Origin: Chloroflexota bacterium
GTDB taxonomy: Bacteria; Chloroflexota; Anaerolineae; Anaerolineales; Anaerolineaceae
Length of the DNA stretch: 11,088 nucleotides
Reading direction: 5' to 3'
NCBI GenBank assembly: GCA_021796375.1
Contig: JAJYJF010000033.1
Span: 1 to 11,088, forward strand
Part shown: positions 1 to 6,884 of the stretch, in pieces
Position numbering within the stretch: the stretch's first letter is position 1
How the letters are laid out: each line of letters begins with the position of its first letter
Made by a program: the position numbers and the translations under genes
The notes under the pieces: model-generated
Databases searched by the model: none
The model's input: only the letters and a program-made list of their open reading frames with translations
What the model was told of the DNA's origin: nothing

Positions 1-361
1 CGGTGTTCAGCCGGCGTAGAGAAGCTTCGCAGGCCTGGATGATGTGGGCTCGCGATAAGCCGATGTCGTTGGCGCCCGGGCCCATGCGGTTGAATACCTT
101 CGTCGCCAGCAGAATCTGGTCCCGGTACCCCTGGATCGCCTTGCCCAGCATTTCTTCAGAACCGCCGTCCGAGTAAGCGTCAGCGCTATCGAACAGGTTC
201 ACCCCGGCTTCCAGGCAGACCTCGATCATCCGGCGCGCAACCTTGACATCGGTGATATCGCCCAGCTTGCGGAAGTAATCGTCGCGCGGGCCGAATGTCG
301 TCGTACCGTATGAAATCGCCGAAACTTGCAGGCCAAACTGCCCCAGAAATCTCATTTCCAT
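1..361 (-). CDS. Aldo/keto reductase, N-terminal part (cut by window edge)
   Basis: NADPH-dependent aldo/keto reductase of the Tas/aryl-alcohol dehydrogenase-like group, probably cytosolic; substrate unknown. The first 120 residues are present and the rest lies beyond position 1. Visible are the N-terminal strand (RFLGQFGLQVSAISYGT), the catalytic Asp58 and Tyr63 in the segment LFDSADAYSDGGSEE, and the catalytic Lys88 in LLATKVF; the catalytic His would fall in the missing part. ATG at 361 is preferred because GAGAGG lies 5 nt before it; an in-frame ATG at 355 is the alternative. It lies 25 nt downstream of the stop of the other aldo/keto reductase (387-1364) on the same strand, so the two are probably co-transcribed. 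The two proteins are clearly different subfamilies, not a recent duplication. The family is sure; the specific function is not recognisable. Confidence 0.9.
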   Translation of the reverse strand, partial: MEMRFLGQFGLQVSAISYGTTTFGPRDDYFRKLGDITDVKVARRMIEVCLEAGVNLFDSADAYSDGGSEEMLGKAIQGYRDQILLATKVFNRMGPGANDIGLSRAHIIQACEASLRRLNT

Positions 362-386
362 AAGCGCCTCTCTGGTGATTTTCTAG

Positions 387-1364
387 TTACGGCAAGGATT
401 CGCCGCGGCCGGCGGTAAACAACCGGTACCACTCCTCGCGGTCCAGCTCCACGTCATCCGCCAGGCAGGCGGCGGCGATCCGGCCTGGGTCGCGCGTGCC
501 GATTACCGCCTGGATATGCGCCGGGAGGCGCAAGATCCAGGCGACGAGGATCGCCTCGGGGGCCACGTTCCTCTGGCGGGCCATCTCCGCCACCAGTGCG
601 GCGGTCCGGGTTATGCGCTCGTCCGGCTGTTCCGGCATTTTCCCGGTCAGATGCCCCCAGGCCAGCGATCCCCACGACTGCAGGCTGATATTATGCTCCC
701 GGCAGTATTCCAGGGTGCCCAGGTTGCGCGCCAGGCGCGGGTTATCCTGGTTAAACGTGATGCCTTCATCAATTAAAAAGGTGTGGATGAGGTTGAAGGC
801 TACCTGGTTGGCGACGATCCGCTGGCGCAGGTATTTTTGCAGCAGCGAGATCTGAGCAGCGGTGTGGTTGCTCACCCCGAACCAGCGGACCTTACCGGCC
901 TGGTGCAGCTCGTCGAAAGCGCGCGCCACCTCTTCGGGCTCAACAAGTGGGTCCGGGCGGTGGAGCAGGAGCACGTCTAGATAATCGGTCTGAAGGCGGC
1001 GCAGGCTGCCCTCCACCGAGCGGACGATATGCTCGTAGCTGAAGTCAAACCGGTGAGGCGAGGTGGCATCCGGCTCACCGCCCCAGCGAATGCCGCACTT
1101 CGATTGCAGGTAAATATCCCCGCGCAGGTGGGGAGCTTGCTGCCAGATCTCTGAAAATACCTCTTCCGATTTCCCCATGGTGTAGATATCGGCGTGGTCG
1201 AAAAAGTTGATCCCCTGGTCGAGCGCAGCCCGGATGCTCCTCGCCGCCTCACGGCGGGTCCGCTCTTGGATGGGAGTGTAATCCCAGGCGCCGCCCAGCG
1301 GCATGCAGCCGTAGGCAATGCGGGTAACCTGCAAATCCGACGAACCAAGCTGCTGAAGCTTCAT
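387..1364 (-). CDS. Aldo/keto reductase, YdhF-like
   Basis: A 325-residue NADPH-dependent oxidoreductase with the TIM-barrel aldo/keto reductase fold, cytosolic, reducing an unidentified aldehyde or ketone. The catalytic tetrad is intact: Asp56 and Tyr61 in FFDHADIY, Lys89 in SKCGI, His135 in LLLHRPDPL. The segments HADIY, SKCGI, LLHRPDPL, LHQAGKVR.FGVSN and the C-terminal AWILRLP match what I recall of E. coli YdhF (about 298 residues); the protein is slightly longer, mainly around residues 190-215. The start at 1364 has a GGAG site 8 nt upstream on the minus strand. It is the first gene of a leftward pair with the second reductase (1-361) and is divergent from the SDR gene at 1538. YdhF homologues have no settled physiological substrate, so a role in the neighbouring sugar pathway is only inferred from position. 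Confidence 0.92.
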   Translation of the reverse strand: MKLQQLGSSDLQVTRIAYGCMPLGGAWDYTPIQERTRREAARSIRAALDQGINFFDHADIYTMGKSEEVFSEIWQQAPHLRGDIYLQSKCGIRWGGEPDATSPHRFDFSYEHIVRSVEGSLRRLQTDYLDVLLLHRPDPLVEPEEVARAFDELHQAGKVRWFGVSNHTAAQISLLQKYLRQRIVANQVAFNLIHTFLIDEGITFNQDNPRLARNLGTLEYCREHNISLQSWGSLAWGHLTGKMPEQPDERITRTAALVAEMARQRNVAPEAILVAWILRLPAHIQAVIGTRDPGRIAAACLADDVELDREEWYRLFTAGRGESLP

Positions 1365-1396
1365 GGTTTTCTCCGGGATTTCAATGATTGAATGCG

Positions 1397-1402
1397 ATTA
1401 TA
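1397..1402 (-). promoter_or_regulatory. Possible -10 box for the aldo/keto reductase pair
   Basis: On the minus strand these bases read TATAAT, a perfect -10 hexamer, 33 nt upstream of the reductase start codon. No recognisable TTGACA-like -35 box lies 16-18 nt upstream; that area holds GC-rich palindromes (1409-1425) instead. An activator-assisted promoter, or chance, are both possible. Confidence 0.4.
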
Positions 1403-1408
1403 GTCCAG

Positions 1409-1425
1409 GCGGGCAAGCCCGCGGG
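1409..1425. repeat. Overlapping GC-rich palindromes in the divergent promoter region
   Basis: GCGGGC-AA-GCCCGC (1409-1422) is a perfect 6-bp inverted repeat with a 2-nt centre, and it overlaps the perfect palindrome CCCGCGGG (1418-1425). They lie just upstream of the minus-strand TATAAT and between the divergent genes, where a regulator site would be expected. In GC-rich DNA such repeats also arise by chance; no regulator family is identified. Confidence 0.3.
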
Positions 1426-1466
1426 AAAATTCCGGCTGCCATCTGGTCGCGAGAGGCAGATCAGCG

Positions 1467-1472
1467 TACAAT
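1467..1472 (+). promoter_or_regulatory. Weak candidate -10 box for the SDR gene
   Basis: TACAAT lies 65 nt before the SDR start codon and is the best -10-like hexamer in the divergent region on the plus strand. The bases 16-18 nt upstream show no good -35 match. Support is weak. Confidence 0.25.
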
Positions 1473-1537
1473 CCCAGGGTCTTCCCGGTCTTTAGATGGG
1501 TAGGATCATCACCGCAGAACGTCGAAAGGAGAGCAGG

Positions 1538-2299
1538 ATGGAGCTACTTGCCAATAAAGTTGCGTTGATTACCGGCGCCTCCCGCGGAATTGGGAAAGCG
1601 ATCGCCGAGGCCTTCGTGGAACACGGAGCATGCGTGCTGATCGGGGACATCACCCCGGAGATATTCGTGGTTGGGGATGCGCTTTATCAGACTGCAAACG
1701 GGCGCGCCCGGGCAGTCAGGTTGGATGTCACCAGCGCCGAGCAAGCCCAGGCAGCCGTCGACGCAGCCGTGCGCGAGTTCGGCTGCCTGGATGTACTGGT
1801 GAACAACGCCGGGATCCACCGGCCACACCCCTTCCTGGAGTTCCCGCTGGCCGAGATGGAGCTGGTATTCCGGGTCAACTTCTACGGTTCGTTCCTATGC
1901 GGCCAGGCGGCTGCCCGGCAGATGGTGAAGCAGGGGAATGGCGGCTGTATTATCAACATGTCGTCCGCTTCAGGGAAAAAACCGGATGAGGGCGGCAGTG
2001 CTTACAACTCCTCGAAATCCGCCATCATCAGCCTGACCCGGATCGAGGCTTTGGAGCTGGGCAAGTACCAGATCCGGGCAAACGCAATCCTCCCGGGCGC
2101 CACCGATACCGAGATGCTGCGCGACGTGTTTACCCAGGTCCCGGGTCTCAAACAGCTGCTGGAAGAGCGCACCCCGCTGGGGAAGATGGCTGCTCCGCGC
2201 GACCAGGCCAATGCGGCGGTCTTTCTGGCTTCTGACCTGGCCAGTCACATTACCGGCGAGCAGCTGGTCGTCTCTGGCGGAGAGTTCATGGAGACATAG
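1538..2299 (+). CDS. Short-chain dehydrogenase/reductase (classical SDR)
   Basis: A 253-residue NAD(P)-dependent dehydrogenase with a Rossmann fold, cytosolic, interconverting a hydroxyl and a keto group, plausibly on a sugar or polyol. The sequence shows the cofactor loop TGASRGIG (residues 12-19), NNAG (89-92), the structural Asn114, catalytic Ser143 and YxxxK with Tyr156 and Lys160, the PG motif (186-187) and a C-terminal SGG. Length is typical of classical SDRs. Asp37 at the end of the second strand (LIGDI) favours NAD over NADP. ATG 1538 is chosen because AAAGGAGAG ends 4 nt upstream; an in-frame ATG at 1496 has no ribosome site. The gene stands alone between the divergent region and the promoter of the lacI-type gene. 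It resembles glucose 1-dehydrogenase/3-oxoacyl reductase-like SDRs, but the substrate cannot be told. Confidence 0.92.
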   Translation: MELLANKVALITGASRGIGKAIAEAFVEHGACVLIGDITPEIFVVGDALYQTANGRARAVRLDVTSAEQAQAAVDAAVREFGCLDVLVNNAGIHRPHPFLEFPLAEMELVFRVNFYGSFLCGQAAARQMVKQGNGGCIINMSSASGKKPDEGGSAYNSSKSAIISLTRIEALELGKYQIRANAILPGATDTEMLRDVFTQVPGLKQLLEERTPLGKMAAPRDQANAAVFLASDLASHITGEQLVVSGGEFMET

Positions 2300-2327
2300 T
2301 GCAGCACGCTCAACGCCCTTTTTTAGA

Positions 2328-2356
2328 TTGACTTCACCCCGGTGGTCTGCTATAAT
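2328..2356 (+). promoter_or_regulatory. Sigma-70 promoter for the lacI-rbsD operon
   Basis: TTGACT (2328-2333) and TATAAT (2351-2356) are separated by exactly 17 nt: near-perfect -35 and perfect -10 boxes of a housekeeping promoter. Transcription should begin near 2363, about 55 nt before the regulator's start codon. This is the best promoter in the window, and with no strong promoter or terminator seen before 7888 it may drive the plus-strand genes up to acoB. Confidence 0.85.
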
Positions 2357-2365
2357 CTAAAAACC

Positions 2366-2380
2366 TTTGCGCAAACGTTT
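2366..2380. promoter_or_regulatory. LacI-family operator at the transcription start
   Basis: Two overlapping perfect palindromes occur here: TTTGCGCAAA (2366-2375) and AAACGTTT (2373-2380). The centre CG flanked by AAA/TTT, next to GCGCAA, matches the usual operator style of LacI/GalR-family regulators (AANCGNTT core). The site begins 9 nt after the -10 box, so a bound repressor would block initiation. The encoded LacI-type protein immediately downstream is the obvious ligand, implying autorepression relieved by a sugar effector. No second copy of the core was found in the other intergenic gaps. Confidence 0.75.
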
Positions 2381-2418
2381 TTCTCAACTGAATATCCCTC
2401 GTTCCAACCCATACTCCC

Positions 2419-3483
2419 ATGAATCCTGGATTCGCTCGAGAACCGAACAACACAGCAGTTACCATTCAGGATGTCGCTGATCTGGCAGGAGTATCCATCA
2501 CGACTGTATCGCATGTGATCAATGGAACCCGCTTCGTCAGCGAAGATCTCACCCAGCGCGTTCTGCAGGCAATGGACCAGTTGGGTTATAAGCCCAACCT
2601 GCTTGCCCGGGGGCTCCGCTCGGGGCGCACGCGCACCCTGGGATTGGTCGTCCCGGATATGGCAAATCTGTTTTTCGCCGAGATCTCACGGGCGATCGAG
2701 GAAATCGCCTTCAACCGGGGATACAGCCTGATCATCTGCAACAGTGCCGACAACCCTGAGAAGGAGAAAACCTACCTGGGGGTCCTGCTGGCCAAGCAGG
2801 TCGAAGGGATAATCTTTATCTCGGCCGGATCGTCGGAAGATATCCTCAATGAGCTGGAGCGCTGCGGTGTGCCTCTGGTTTATGCGGACCGTGAAATTCC
2901 ATCCCAACTCGCCGACGTCGTGCTGCTGGACAACGAATTCGGCGGATACCTGGCTACCAACCACCTGATCCAGCTCGGTCACCGGCAAATTGCCTGCATC
3001 AGCGGGCCTTCTGGGCTTACCCCCAGCGCCGACCGGGTTGCCGGCTACCGGCGTGCTTTGGTGGAGGCCGGCCTGCCGGTCTGTCCCGAATACATCGTCA
3101 GCGGTGATTTCCACTACCATTCCGGTGAGATTGGGATGCTACACCTGCTCGACCTGGAGGACCCACCGGATGCGGTATTTATCAGCAACGACATGATGGC
3201 CTTCGGCAGCATCCGCGCCGTTCGCTCGCGCAACCTGCGGCTGCCGGAACAGATCTCAATCGTTGGTTTTGACGATATTATTTTGGCGCAAGCTTCTTCA
3301 CCGGCGCTGACCACCATCGCTCAGCCGATCCAGCAAATGGCGGAGAAGGTCATCGAGCTCTTGTTCATGCGAATGCACTCAAACTCCGCGGGGATGGAGC
3401 GCCAGCGCGTGATCTTAAAACCAGAGCTCATCATCCGAGATTCAACCCGCGCGCTGATCCAACAACCTGAGAGGACAAGATGA
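2419..3483 (+). CDS. LacI/GalR-family transcriptional regulator (RbsR-like)
   Basis: A 354-residue sugar-responsive repressor. Residues 14-60 form the LacI helix-turn-helix (TIQDVADLAGVSITTVSHVIN), followed by the hinge helix (NLLARGLRSGRT, 60-71) that inserts into the operator's minor groove. Residues about 73-340 form the periplasmic-binding-protein-like sensor, with Arg206 (SADRVAGYR), Asn257-Asp258 (ISND) and Asp285-Asp286 (GFDD) at positions that contact sugars in LacI, PurR and RbsR. The start at 2419 is the only reasonable one, yet no Shine-Dalgarno site precedes it. A 14-residue tail precedes the DNA-binding domain. The gene follows a strong promoter with a LacI-type operator and overlaps rbsD by ATGA, so regulator and pyranase are translationally coupled. 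It probably controls itself and the downstream catabolic genes. RbsR-like ligand specificity is suggested by rbsD but not proven. Confidence 0.93.
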   Translation: MNPGFAREPNNTAVTIQDVADLAGVSITTVSHVINGTRFVSEDLTQRVLQAMDQLGYKPNLLARGLRSGRTRTLGLVVPDMANLFFAEISRAIEEIAFNRGYSLIICNSADNPEKEKTYLGVLLAKQVEGIIFISAGSSEDILNELERCGVPLVYADREIPSQLADVVLLDNEFGGYLATNHLIQLGHRQIACISGPSGLTPSADRVAGYRRALVEAGLPVCPEYIVSGDFHYHSGEIGMLHLLDLEDPPDAVFISNDMMAFGSIRAVRSRNLRLPEQISIVGFDDIILAQASSPALTTIAQPIQQMAEKVIELLFMRMHSNSAGMERQRVILKPELIIRDSTRALIQQPERTR

Positions 3484-3875
3484 AAAAACAGGGCATACTC
3501 AACCAGGAGCTATCAAATGTTGTGGCAGGGATGGGGCACATGGACATGCTGGTGGTGGGCGATGCCGGTCTGCCCATTCCACCCGGGGTCAAACGCATCG
3601 ACCTGGCGCTTTCCCCCGGGGTACCCGGCTTCCTGCAGGCCGTCCAGGCGATCAGCGAAGAGCTTAAAATCCAGCAGCTGATGGTAGCGCGCGAGACCTT
3701 CGCAGTAAGCCCCGAAATCGGTGCAAAGCTCAAGGCCATTTTCCCGGGCGTCGACCTGGTTGAAATCAGCCACGCAGAGCTTAAGGAGATTTCAGCAAAA
3801 GCCAGGGCAGTCGTCCGCACTGGAGAATTTACCCCGTACGCCAATGTGATCCTGGTGTCAGGGGTGGTTTTTTAA
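3480..3875 (+). CDS. rbsD: D-ribose pyranase (RbsD/FucU family)
   Basis: A 131-residue cytosolic mutarotase that converts the beta-pyranose form of D-ribose (or a similar sugar) to the furanose form used by kinases. The catalytic residues known for Bacillus RbsD are at the same positions: His20 (GMGHMD), Asp28, His98 (ISHAEL), Tyr120 and Asn122 (PYANVIL). The full length fits the family (about 131 residues, acting as a ring-shaped oligomer). ATG overlaps the regulator's stop as ATGA, with GAGAGGA just upstream. Normally rbsD sits with rbsK and the rbsACB transporter; none of those is here. That makes it likely that the enzyme serves this oxidative pathway, presenting the right anomer or ring form to the dehydrogenase encoded next. 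FucU is the alternative family member, but RbsD length and residues fit better. Confidence 0.9.
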   Translation: MKKQGILNQELSNVVAGMGHMDMLVVGDAGLPIPPGVKRIDLALSPGVPGFLQAVQAISEELKIQQLMVARETFAVSPEIGAKLKAIFPGVDLVEISHAELKEISAKARAVVRTGEFTPYANVILVSGVVF

Positions 3876-3989
3876 GCGGGTTCGGGCCATTCGTCTGCGT
3901 CGACGTTCGTGCTCCAATTCTTAAACCGATCTACCAGAACAAGCTCTATTCAGGCTCTACGATTTCATAGAAGGAGAGAGGAACATCGT

Positions 3990-5054
3990 ATGGAAAAGAA
4001 GCTTAGGGTAGGCGTCGTTGGGTGCGGGCAGATCGCTCAAATCGCACACATCCCCTACATCATGGAACTGCCGAATCTGGAGCTCGCCGCCGTATGCGAT
4101 ATTTCCCCGAAGGCGGTCGAATCGGTTGCACGCCAGTACGGAATCAGCCAGTACTTCACCGATTATCATGACCTGGTGAACCTGCCCGGGCTGGATGTGG
4201 TCTGCATCAGCAACAAAGACCACGCCCCGGTGGCGGTCGCCGCAATGAATGCCGGGAAACACGTCATCACCGAGAAGCCGATGGCGTTCAACCTCGAGGA
4301 GTGCGACCAGATGATCGCGGCGGCGAAAACCAATCACGTCAAGCTGATGGTCGCGTACATGAAACGCTACGACCCGGCTTACGAATGGGCGCTGTCAAAG
4401 TTCAAGGATATCGAGAATCTGCGCCTCATCCGCGTACACGACTTCGGCGGCACCTACACCATCAACTCGAAGATCTATGATTTGTTTGTCGGGGATGATG
4501 TCCCGCGCGAGGCAATCCAGAAGCTGCAGGCGCACGAGCGCGAGGCGATGATCCAGGCAATCGGCGCGGAAAACGCCGACCTCTACGATGCTTTCAGCCT
4601 TCTGATGTACAACAGCTCGCACGACGCCATCGTGCTGCACGAGGCTTTCGGGGTGGCCAGCCGCATCCAGCACGTAGACCTGTTCGATACCTTCGCCGTG
4701 GCGGTATTGGAATACGGCCCGCATACCCGCTGCATCTGGGAGACCGGGTTGATCCCCGACCGGACCGAATGGGACGAAGCGATCACCGCCTATGGTTCGA
4801 ACCGCATGATCGAGGTACGCTTCCCCTTTCCATATCTGAAGAACGCTGATACGTGGATCACCATGAACGAGATGGAAGGCGACGCCAGCGTCACCAAGCA
4901 GGTGCTCGTCTCCTATGACGAAGCCTTCAAACGCGAATGGCGCCATTTCTACGATTGCATCGTAAACGACAAAGAGCCCATCACCAGCGGCGAGAAAGGC
5001 CGGCGGGATGTCGCTTTCCTGATCGACCTTGTCAAAACCGGAGCGAAGAAATAA
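3990..5054 (+). CDS. Gfo/Idh/MocA-family sugar dehydrogenase
   Basis: A 354-residue NAD(P)-dependent oxidoreductase of the glucose-fructose oxidoreductase/inositol dehydrogenase family, cytosolic, oxidising a hydroxyl group of a sugar or cyclitol. Residues 6-24 hold the Rossmann loop GVVGCGQIAQ and a HIPYI segment; Asp37 (VCDIS) suits NAD binding; EKP (95-97) is the family's cofactor/catalytic motif; YMKRYDP (123-129) follows. In the C-terminal domain HDAIVLH (211-217) gives the usual His/Asp near the substrate. ATG 3990 is chosen for the strong AAGGAGAGAGGA (3971-3982); an upstream in-frame ATG at 3909 lacks a site and adds a non-conserved arginine-rich extension. The gene lies 114 nt after rbsD with no terminator between, and 34 nt before the isomerase gene. 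A dehydrogenase plus TIM-barrel isomerase pair is a common theme in inositol and rare-sugar catabolism. The exact substrate is unknown. Confidence 0.9.
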   Translation: MEKKLRVGVVGCGQIAQIAHIPYIMELPNLELAAVCDISPKAVESVARQYGISQYFTDYHDLVNLPGLDVVCISNKDHAPVAVAAMNAGKHVITEKPMAFNLEECDQMIAAAKTNHVKLMVAYMKRYDPAYEWALSKFKDIENLRLIRVHDFGGTYTINSKIYDLFVGDDVPREAIQKLQAHEREAMIQAIGAENADLYDAFSLLMYNSSHDAIVLHEAFGVASRIQHVDLFDTFAVAVLEYGPHTRCIWETGLIPDRTEWDEAITAYGSNRMIEVRFPFPYLKNADTWITMNEMEGDASVTKQVLVSYDEAFKREWRHFYDCIVNDKEPITSGEKGRRDVAFLIDLVKTGAKK

Positions 5055-5088
5055 TCAGGGTCAGCAAACAGGGCGAAAGAGGAGGCTT

Positions 5089-5877
5089 ATGAAAGCGTCA
5101 GTTTGCATCGAGATGATTTATACCGAGTACCCGTTTCTGGAACGCTTTCAGAAGGCGGCCGAACAGGGGTTTGACGCCGTCGAGTTCTGGAACTGGGATA
5201 ACAAGGACCTGCCCGCGGTGAAGGAAGCCGCGCGTAAAGCAGGGATCAAGATCGCATCCTTTCAGTCCAACCTGGGCGGCACGCTGATCCACCCGGACCA
5301 CCGCCAGGGTTTCATCAGTGGCATCCGCCAGTCGCTCGAAAAAGCCAACGAACTGGGGGTGGATACCCTGTTCCTGCTGACCGACGAGTTGGGCGAAGAC
5401 CGCTCCGTGCGCTACCAGTACCCGCACCTGACCAGTGATGAAAAATATGAGAGCGTGGTCACCGGGTTAAAGATGCTGGCTCCCCTGGCCGAAAAAGCCG
5501 GGGTTTCGCTCGTCCTCGAGCCGCTCAATATCTATGTGGATCATCCCGGCTACTACCTTCATGGATCTGCGCTCGGCTTCGACTTGATCCGCGCCGTAGA
5601 CAGCCCCAACATCCGCCTGCTGTTCGACATCTATCACATGCAGGTGATGGAAGGCAACCTGATCGCATCGCTCACCCACAACCTGGATACTATCGGCCAC
5701 GTACACGTGGCGGATGTCCCCGGGCGTCACGAGCCGGGCACGGGTGAGATTAACTATGCCAACGTACTCGCGGCGCTCCAGCAGGCCGGCTACAACCGCT
5801 ACGTCGGGTTCGAGTTCGCCCCGACCGGTGCTTCCGAAATAGCCGCGGGCCAAGCTCTGGCCCTGCTGCCCCGCTAA
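5089..5877 (+). CDS. Hydroxypyruvate isomerase-like sugar isomerase/epimerase
   Basis: A 262-residue TIM-barrel enzyme of the xylose-isomerase-like AP endonuclease 2 superfamily, close to hydroxypyruvate isomerase (Hyi, about 258 residues), which interconverts hydroxypyruvate and tartronate semialdehyde. The diagnostic Hyi segment HVHVADVPGRHEPGTGEI (204-221) is present. Likely metal and catalytic residues are Glu144 (LVLEPLN), Asp180 and His183 (FDIYHMQ), His206 and Glu242 (GFEFAP). ATG 5089 follows AAAGAGGAGG by 3 nt; an earlier in-frame ATG at 5029 would overlap the preceding gene and has no site. It lies 34 nt after the Gfo/Idh gene and 24 nt before acoA, so all are probably one transcript. 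No tartronate semialdehyde reductase or glyoxylate carboligase is nearby, so a different hydroxy-aldehyde/ketone substrate fed from the upstream dehydrogenase is at least as likely as hydroxypyruvate itself. Confidence 0.88.
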   Translation: MKASVCIEMIYTEYPFLERFQKAAEQGFDAVEFWNWDNKDLPAVKEAARKAGIKIASFQSNLGGTLIHPDHRQGFISGIRQSLEKANELGVDTLFLLTDELGEDRSVRYQYPHLTSDEKYESVVTGLKMLAPLAEKAGVSLVLEPLNIYVDHPGYYLHGSALGFDLIRAVDSPNIRLLFDIYHMQVMEGNLIASLTHNLDTIGHVHVADVPGRHEPGTGEINYANVLAALQQAGYNRYVGFEFAPTGASEIAAGQALALLPR

Positions 5878-5901
5878 CCCACCCATCGACCGGAGGAACG
5901 T

Positions 5902-6861
5902 ATGGATATCCCACGAGAAACACTGCTGCTCATTTACGAACGCATGCTGAAAATCCGCCACTTTGAAGACCGGGTGAAAGATCTCTTCGCAGCCGGCGAG
6001 TTACCTGGTTTCGTCCACCTGTACCTGGGTGAGGAGGCGGTTGCCGTCGGCGTGTGCGCGGCAATGAAGGACAGCGACTACATCACCAGCACCCACCGCG
6101 GTCACGGACACATCATCGCCAAAGGCGGCGATATGGGCTGCATGATGGCCGAGCTCTACGGCAAGGCAACCGGCTACAACAAGGGCAAAGGCGGCTCGAT
6201 GCATATCGCCTACCCGGAACTGGGGATCCTAGGCGCCAACGGGATCGTCAGCGCTGGCATCCCAATCGCGACCGGGGCAGGGATGTCGGCCATGCTACGC
6301 AAGAGCGGCCAGGTAGTGGCCTGCTTCTTCGGAGACGGCGCTTCGAATGAAGGCACCTTCCACGAATCACTCAACATCGCGGGGGCGTTCAACCTTCCGG
6401 TGGTATATGTTTGCGAGAACAACCTCTACGCTGTCGGCACACGCCAGAGCCAGGTGCGCAAGATCGAGGATATCGCCGACCGCGCGGTCAGCTACGGCAT
6501 GCCCGGGGTGGTGGTGGATGGCAACGATGCGGTCGCCGTTTATGAGGCTGCCTTTGAAGCCGTGGACCGCGCCCGATCCGGTGAAGGCCCCACCCTGATC
6601 GAGTGCAAGACTTACCGCTGGCGGACCCACTTCGAGGGCGAGCCGGACACTTACCGCCCGCCCGAAGAGTTGGCCGCCTGGATCAAGCGCGAGCCGATCG
6701 CTCCGTATCGCAAGCTGCTGATCGAGCAGGGGGTGATGAGCGAAGCGGAAGCCCAGGCCATCGAGAAGAAGGTCGTCGCCGAACTGGATGCAGGTGTGGA
6801 ATACGCCCGCTCCAGCCCGCTCCCCACACCGGAGAGCGCGATGGCTGATCTTTGGGCTTGA
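5902..6861 (+). CDS. acoA: Acetoin dehydrogenase-type E1 component, alpha subunit
   Basis: A 319-residue thiamine diphosphate-dependent E1 alpha subunit, partner of the beta subunit encoded 23 nt downstream. With E2 it cleaves a ketol such as acetoin, passing the acyl group to lipoate. The ThDP/Mg motif starts at GDGASNEG (144-151), followed by FHESLNIA and ending in CENN (171-174). STHRGHGH (63-70) is the conserved histidine loop, and the KGGSMH segment (97-101) is typical. The later loop YRWRTHFEGEP (238-248) resembles acetoin E1 alpha (RGHFEGDP) more than pyruvate E1 (RGHS.SDP), although the usual Gly is Thr. The length suits bacterial AcoA (about 320-330). GGAGGA lies 4 nt before ATG 5902. 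A branched-chain or pyruvate E1 is the alternative; acoX in the same run argues for the acetoin type, but the true ketol substrate is open. Confidence 0.88.
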   Translation: MDIPRETLLLIYERMLKIRHFEDRVKDLFAAGELPGFVHLYLGEEAVAVGVCAAMKDSDYITSTHRGHGHIIAKGGDMGCMMAELYGKATGYNKGKGGSMHIAYPELGILGANGIVSAGIPIATGAGMSAMLRKSGQVVACFFGDGASNEGTFHESLNIAGAFNLPVVYVCENNLYAVGTRQSQVRKIEDIADRAVSYGMPGVVVDGNDAVAVYEAAFEAVDRARSGEGPTLIECKTYRWRTHFEGEPDTYRPPEELAAWIKREPIAPYRKLLIEQGVMSEAEAQAIEKKVVAELDAGVEYARSSPLPTPESAMADLWA

Positions 6862-6884
6862 AGCGAGCATGGAGGACAAAGACG

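Noticed and set aside
2300..2330. Possible terminator after the SDR gene (run of Ts at 2320-2324).
   Set aside because: The Ts are not preceded by a stem long enough to form a convincing hairpin.
3909..3989. Upstream start for the Gfo/Idh gene adding 27 residues.
   Set aside because: No ribosome site at 3909 and the extension is arginine/serine-rich ahead of the normal Rossmann start; ATG 3990 has a strong AAGGAGAGAGGA.
3876..3989. Possible internal promoter in the 114-nt gap between rbsD and the Gfo/Idh gene.
   Set aside because: TTAAAC (3921) and TCTATT (3945) give only a poor match to consensus, with non-ideal boxes; nothing else, including no operator copy or hairpin, stands out in the gap.
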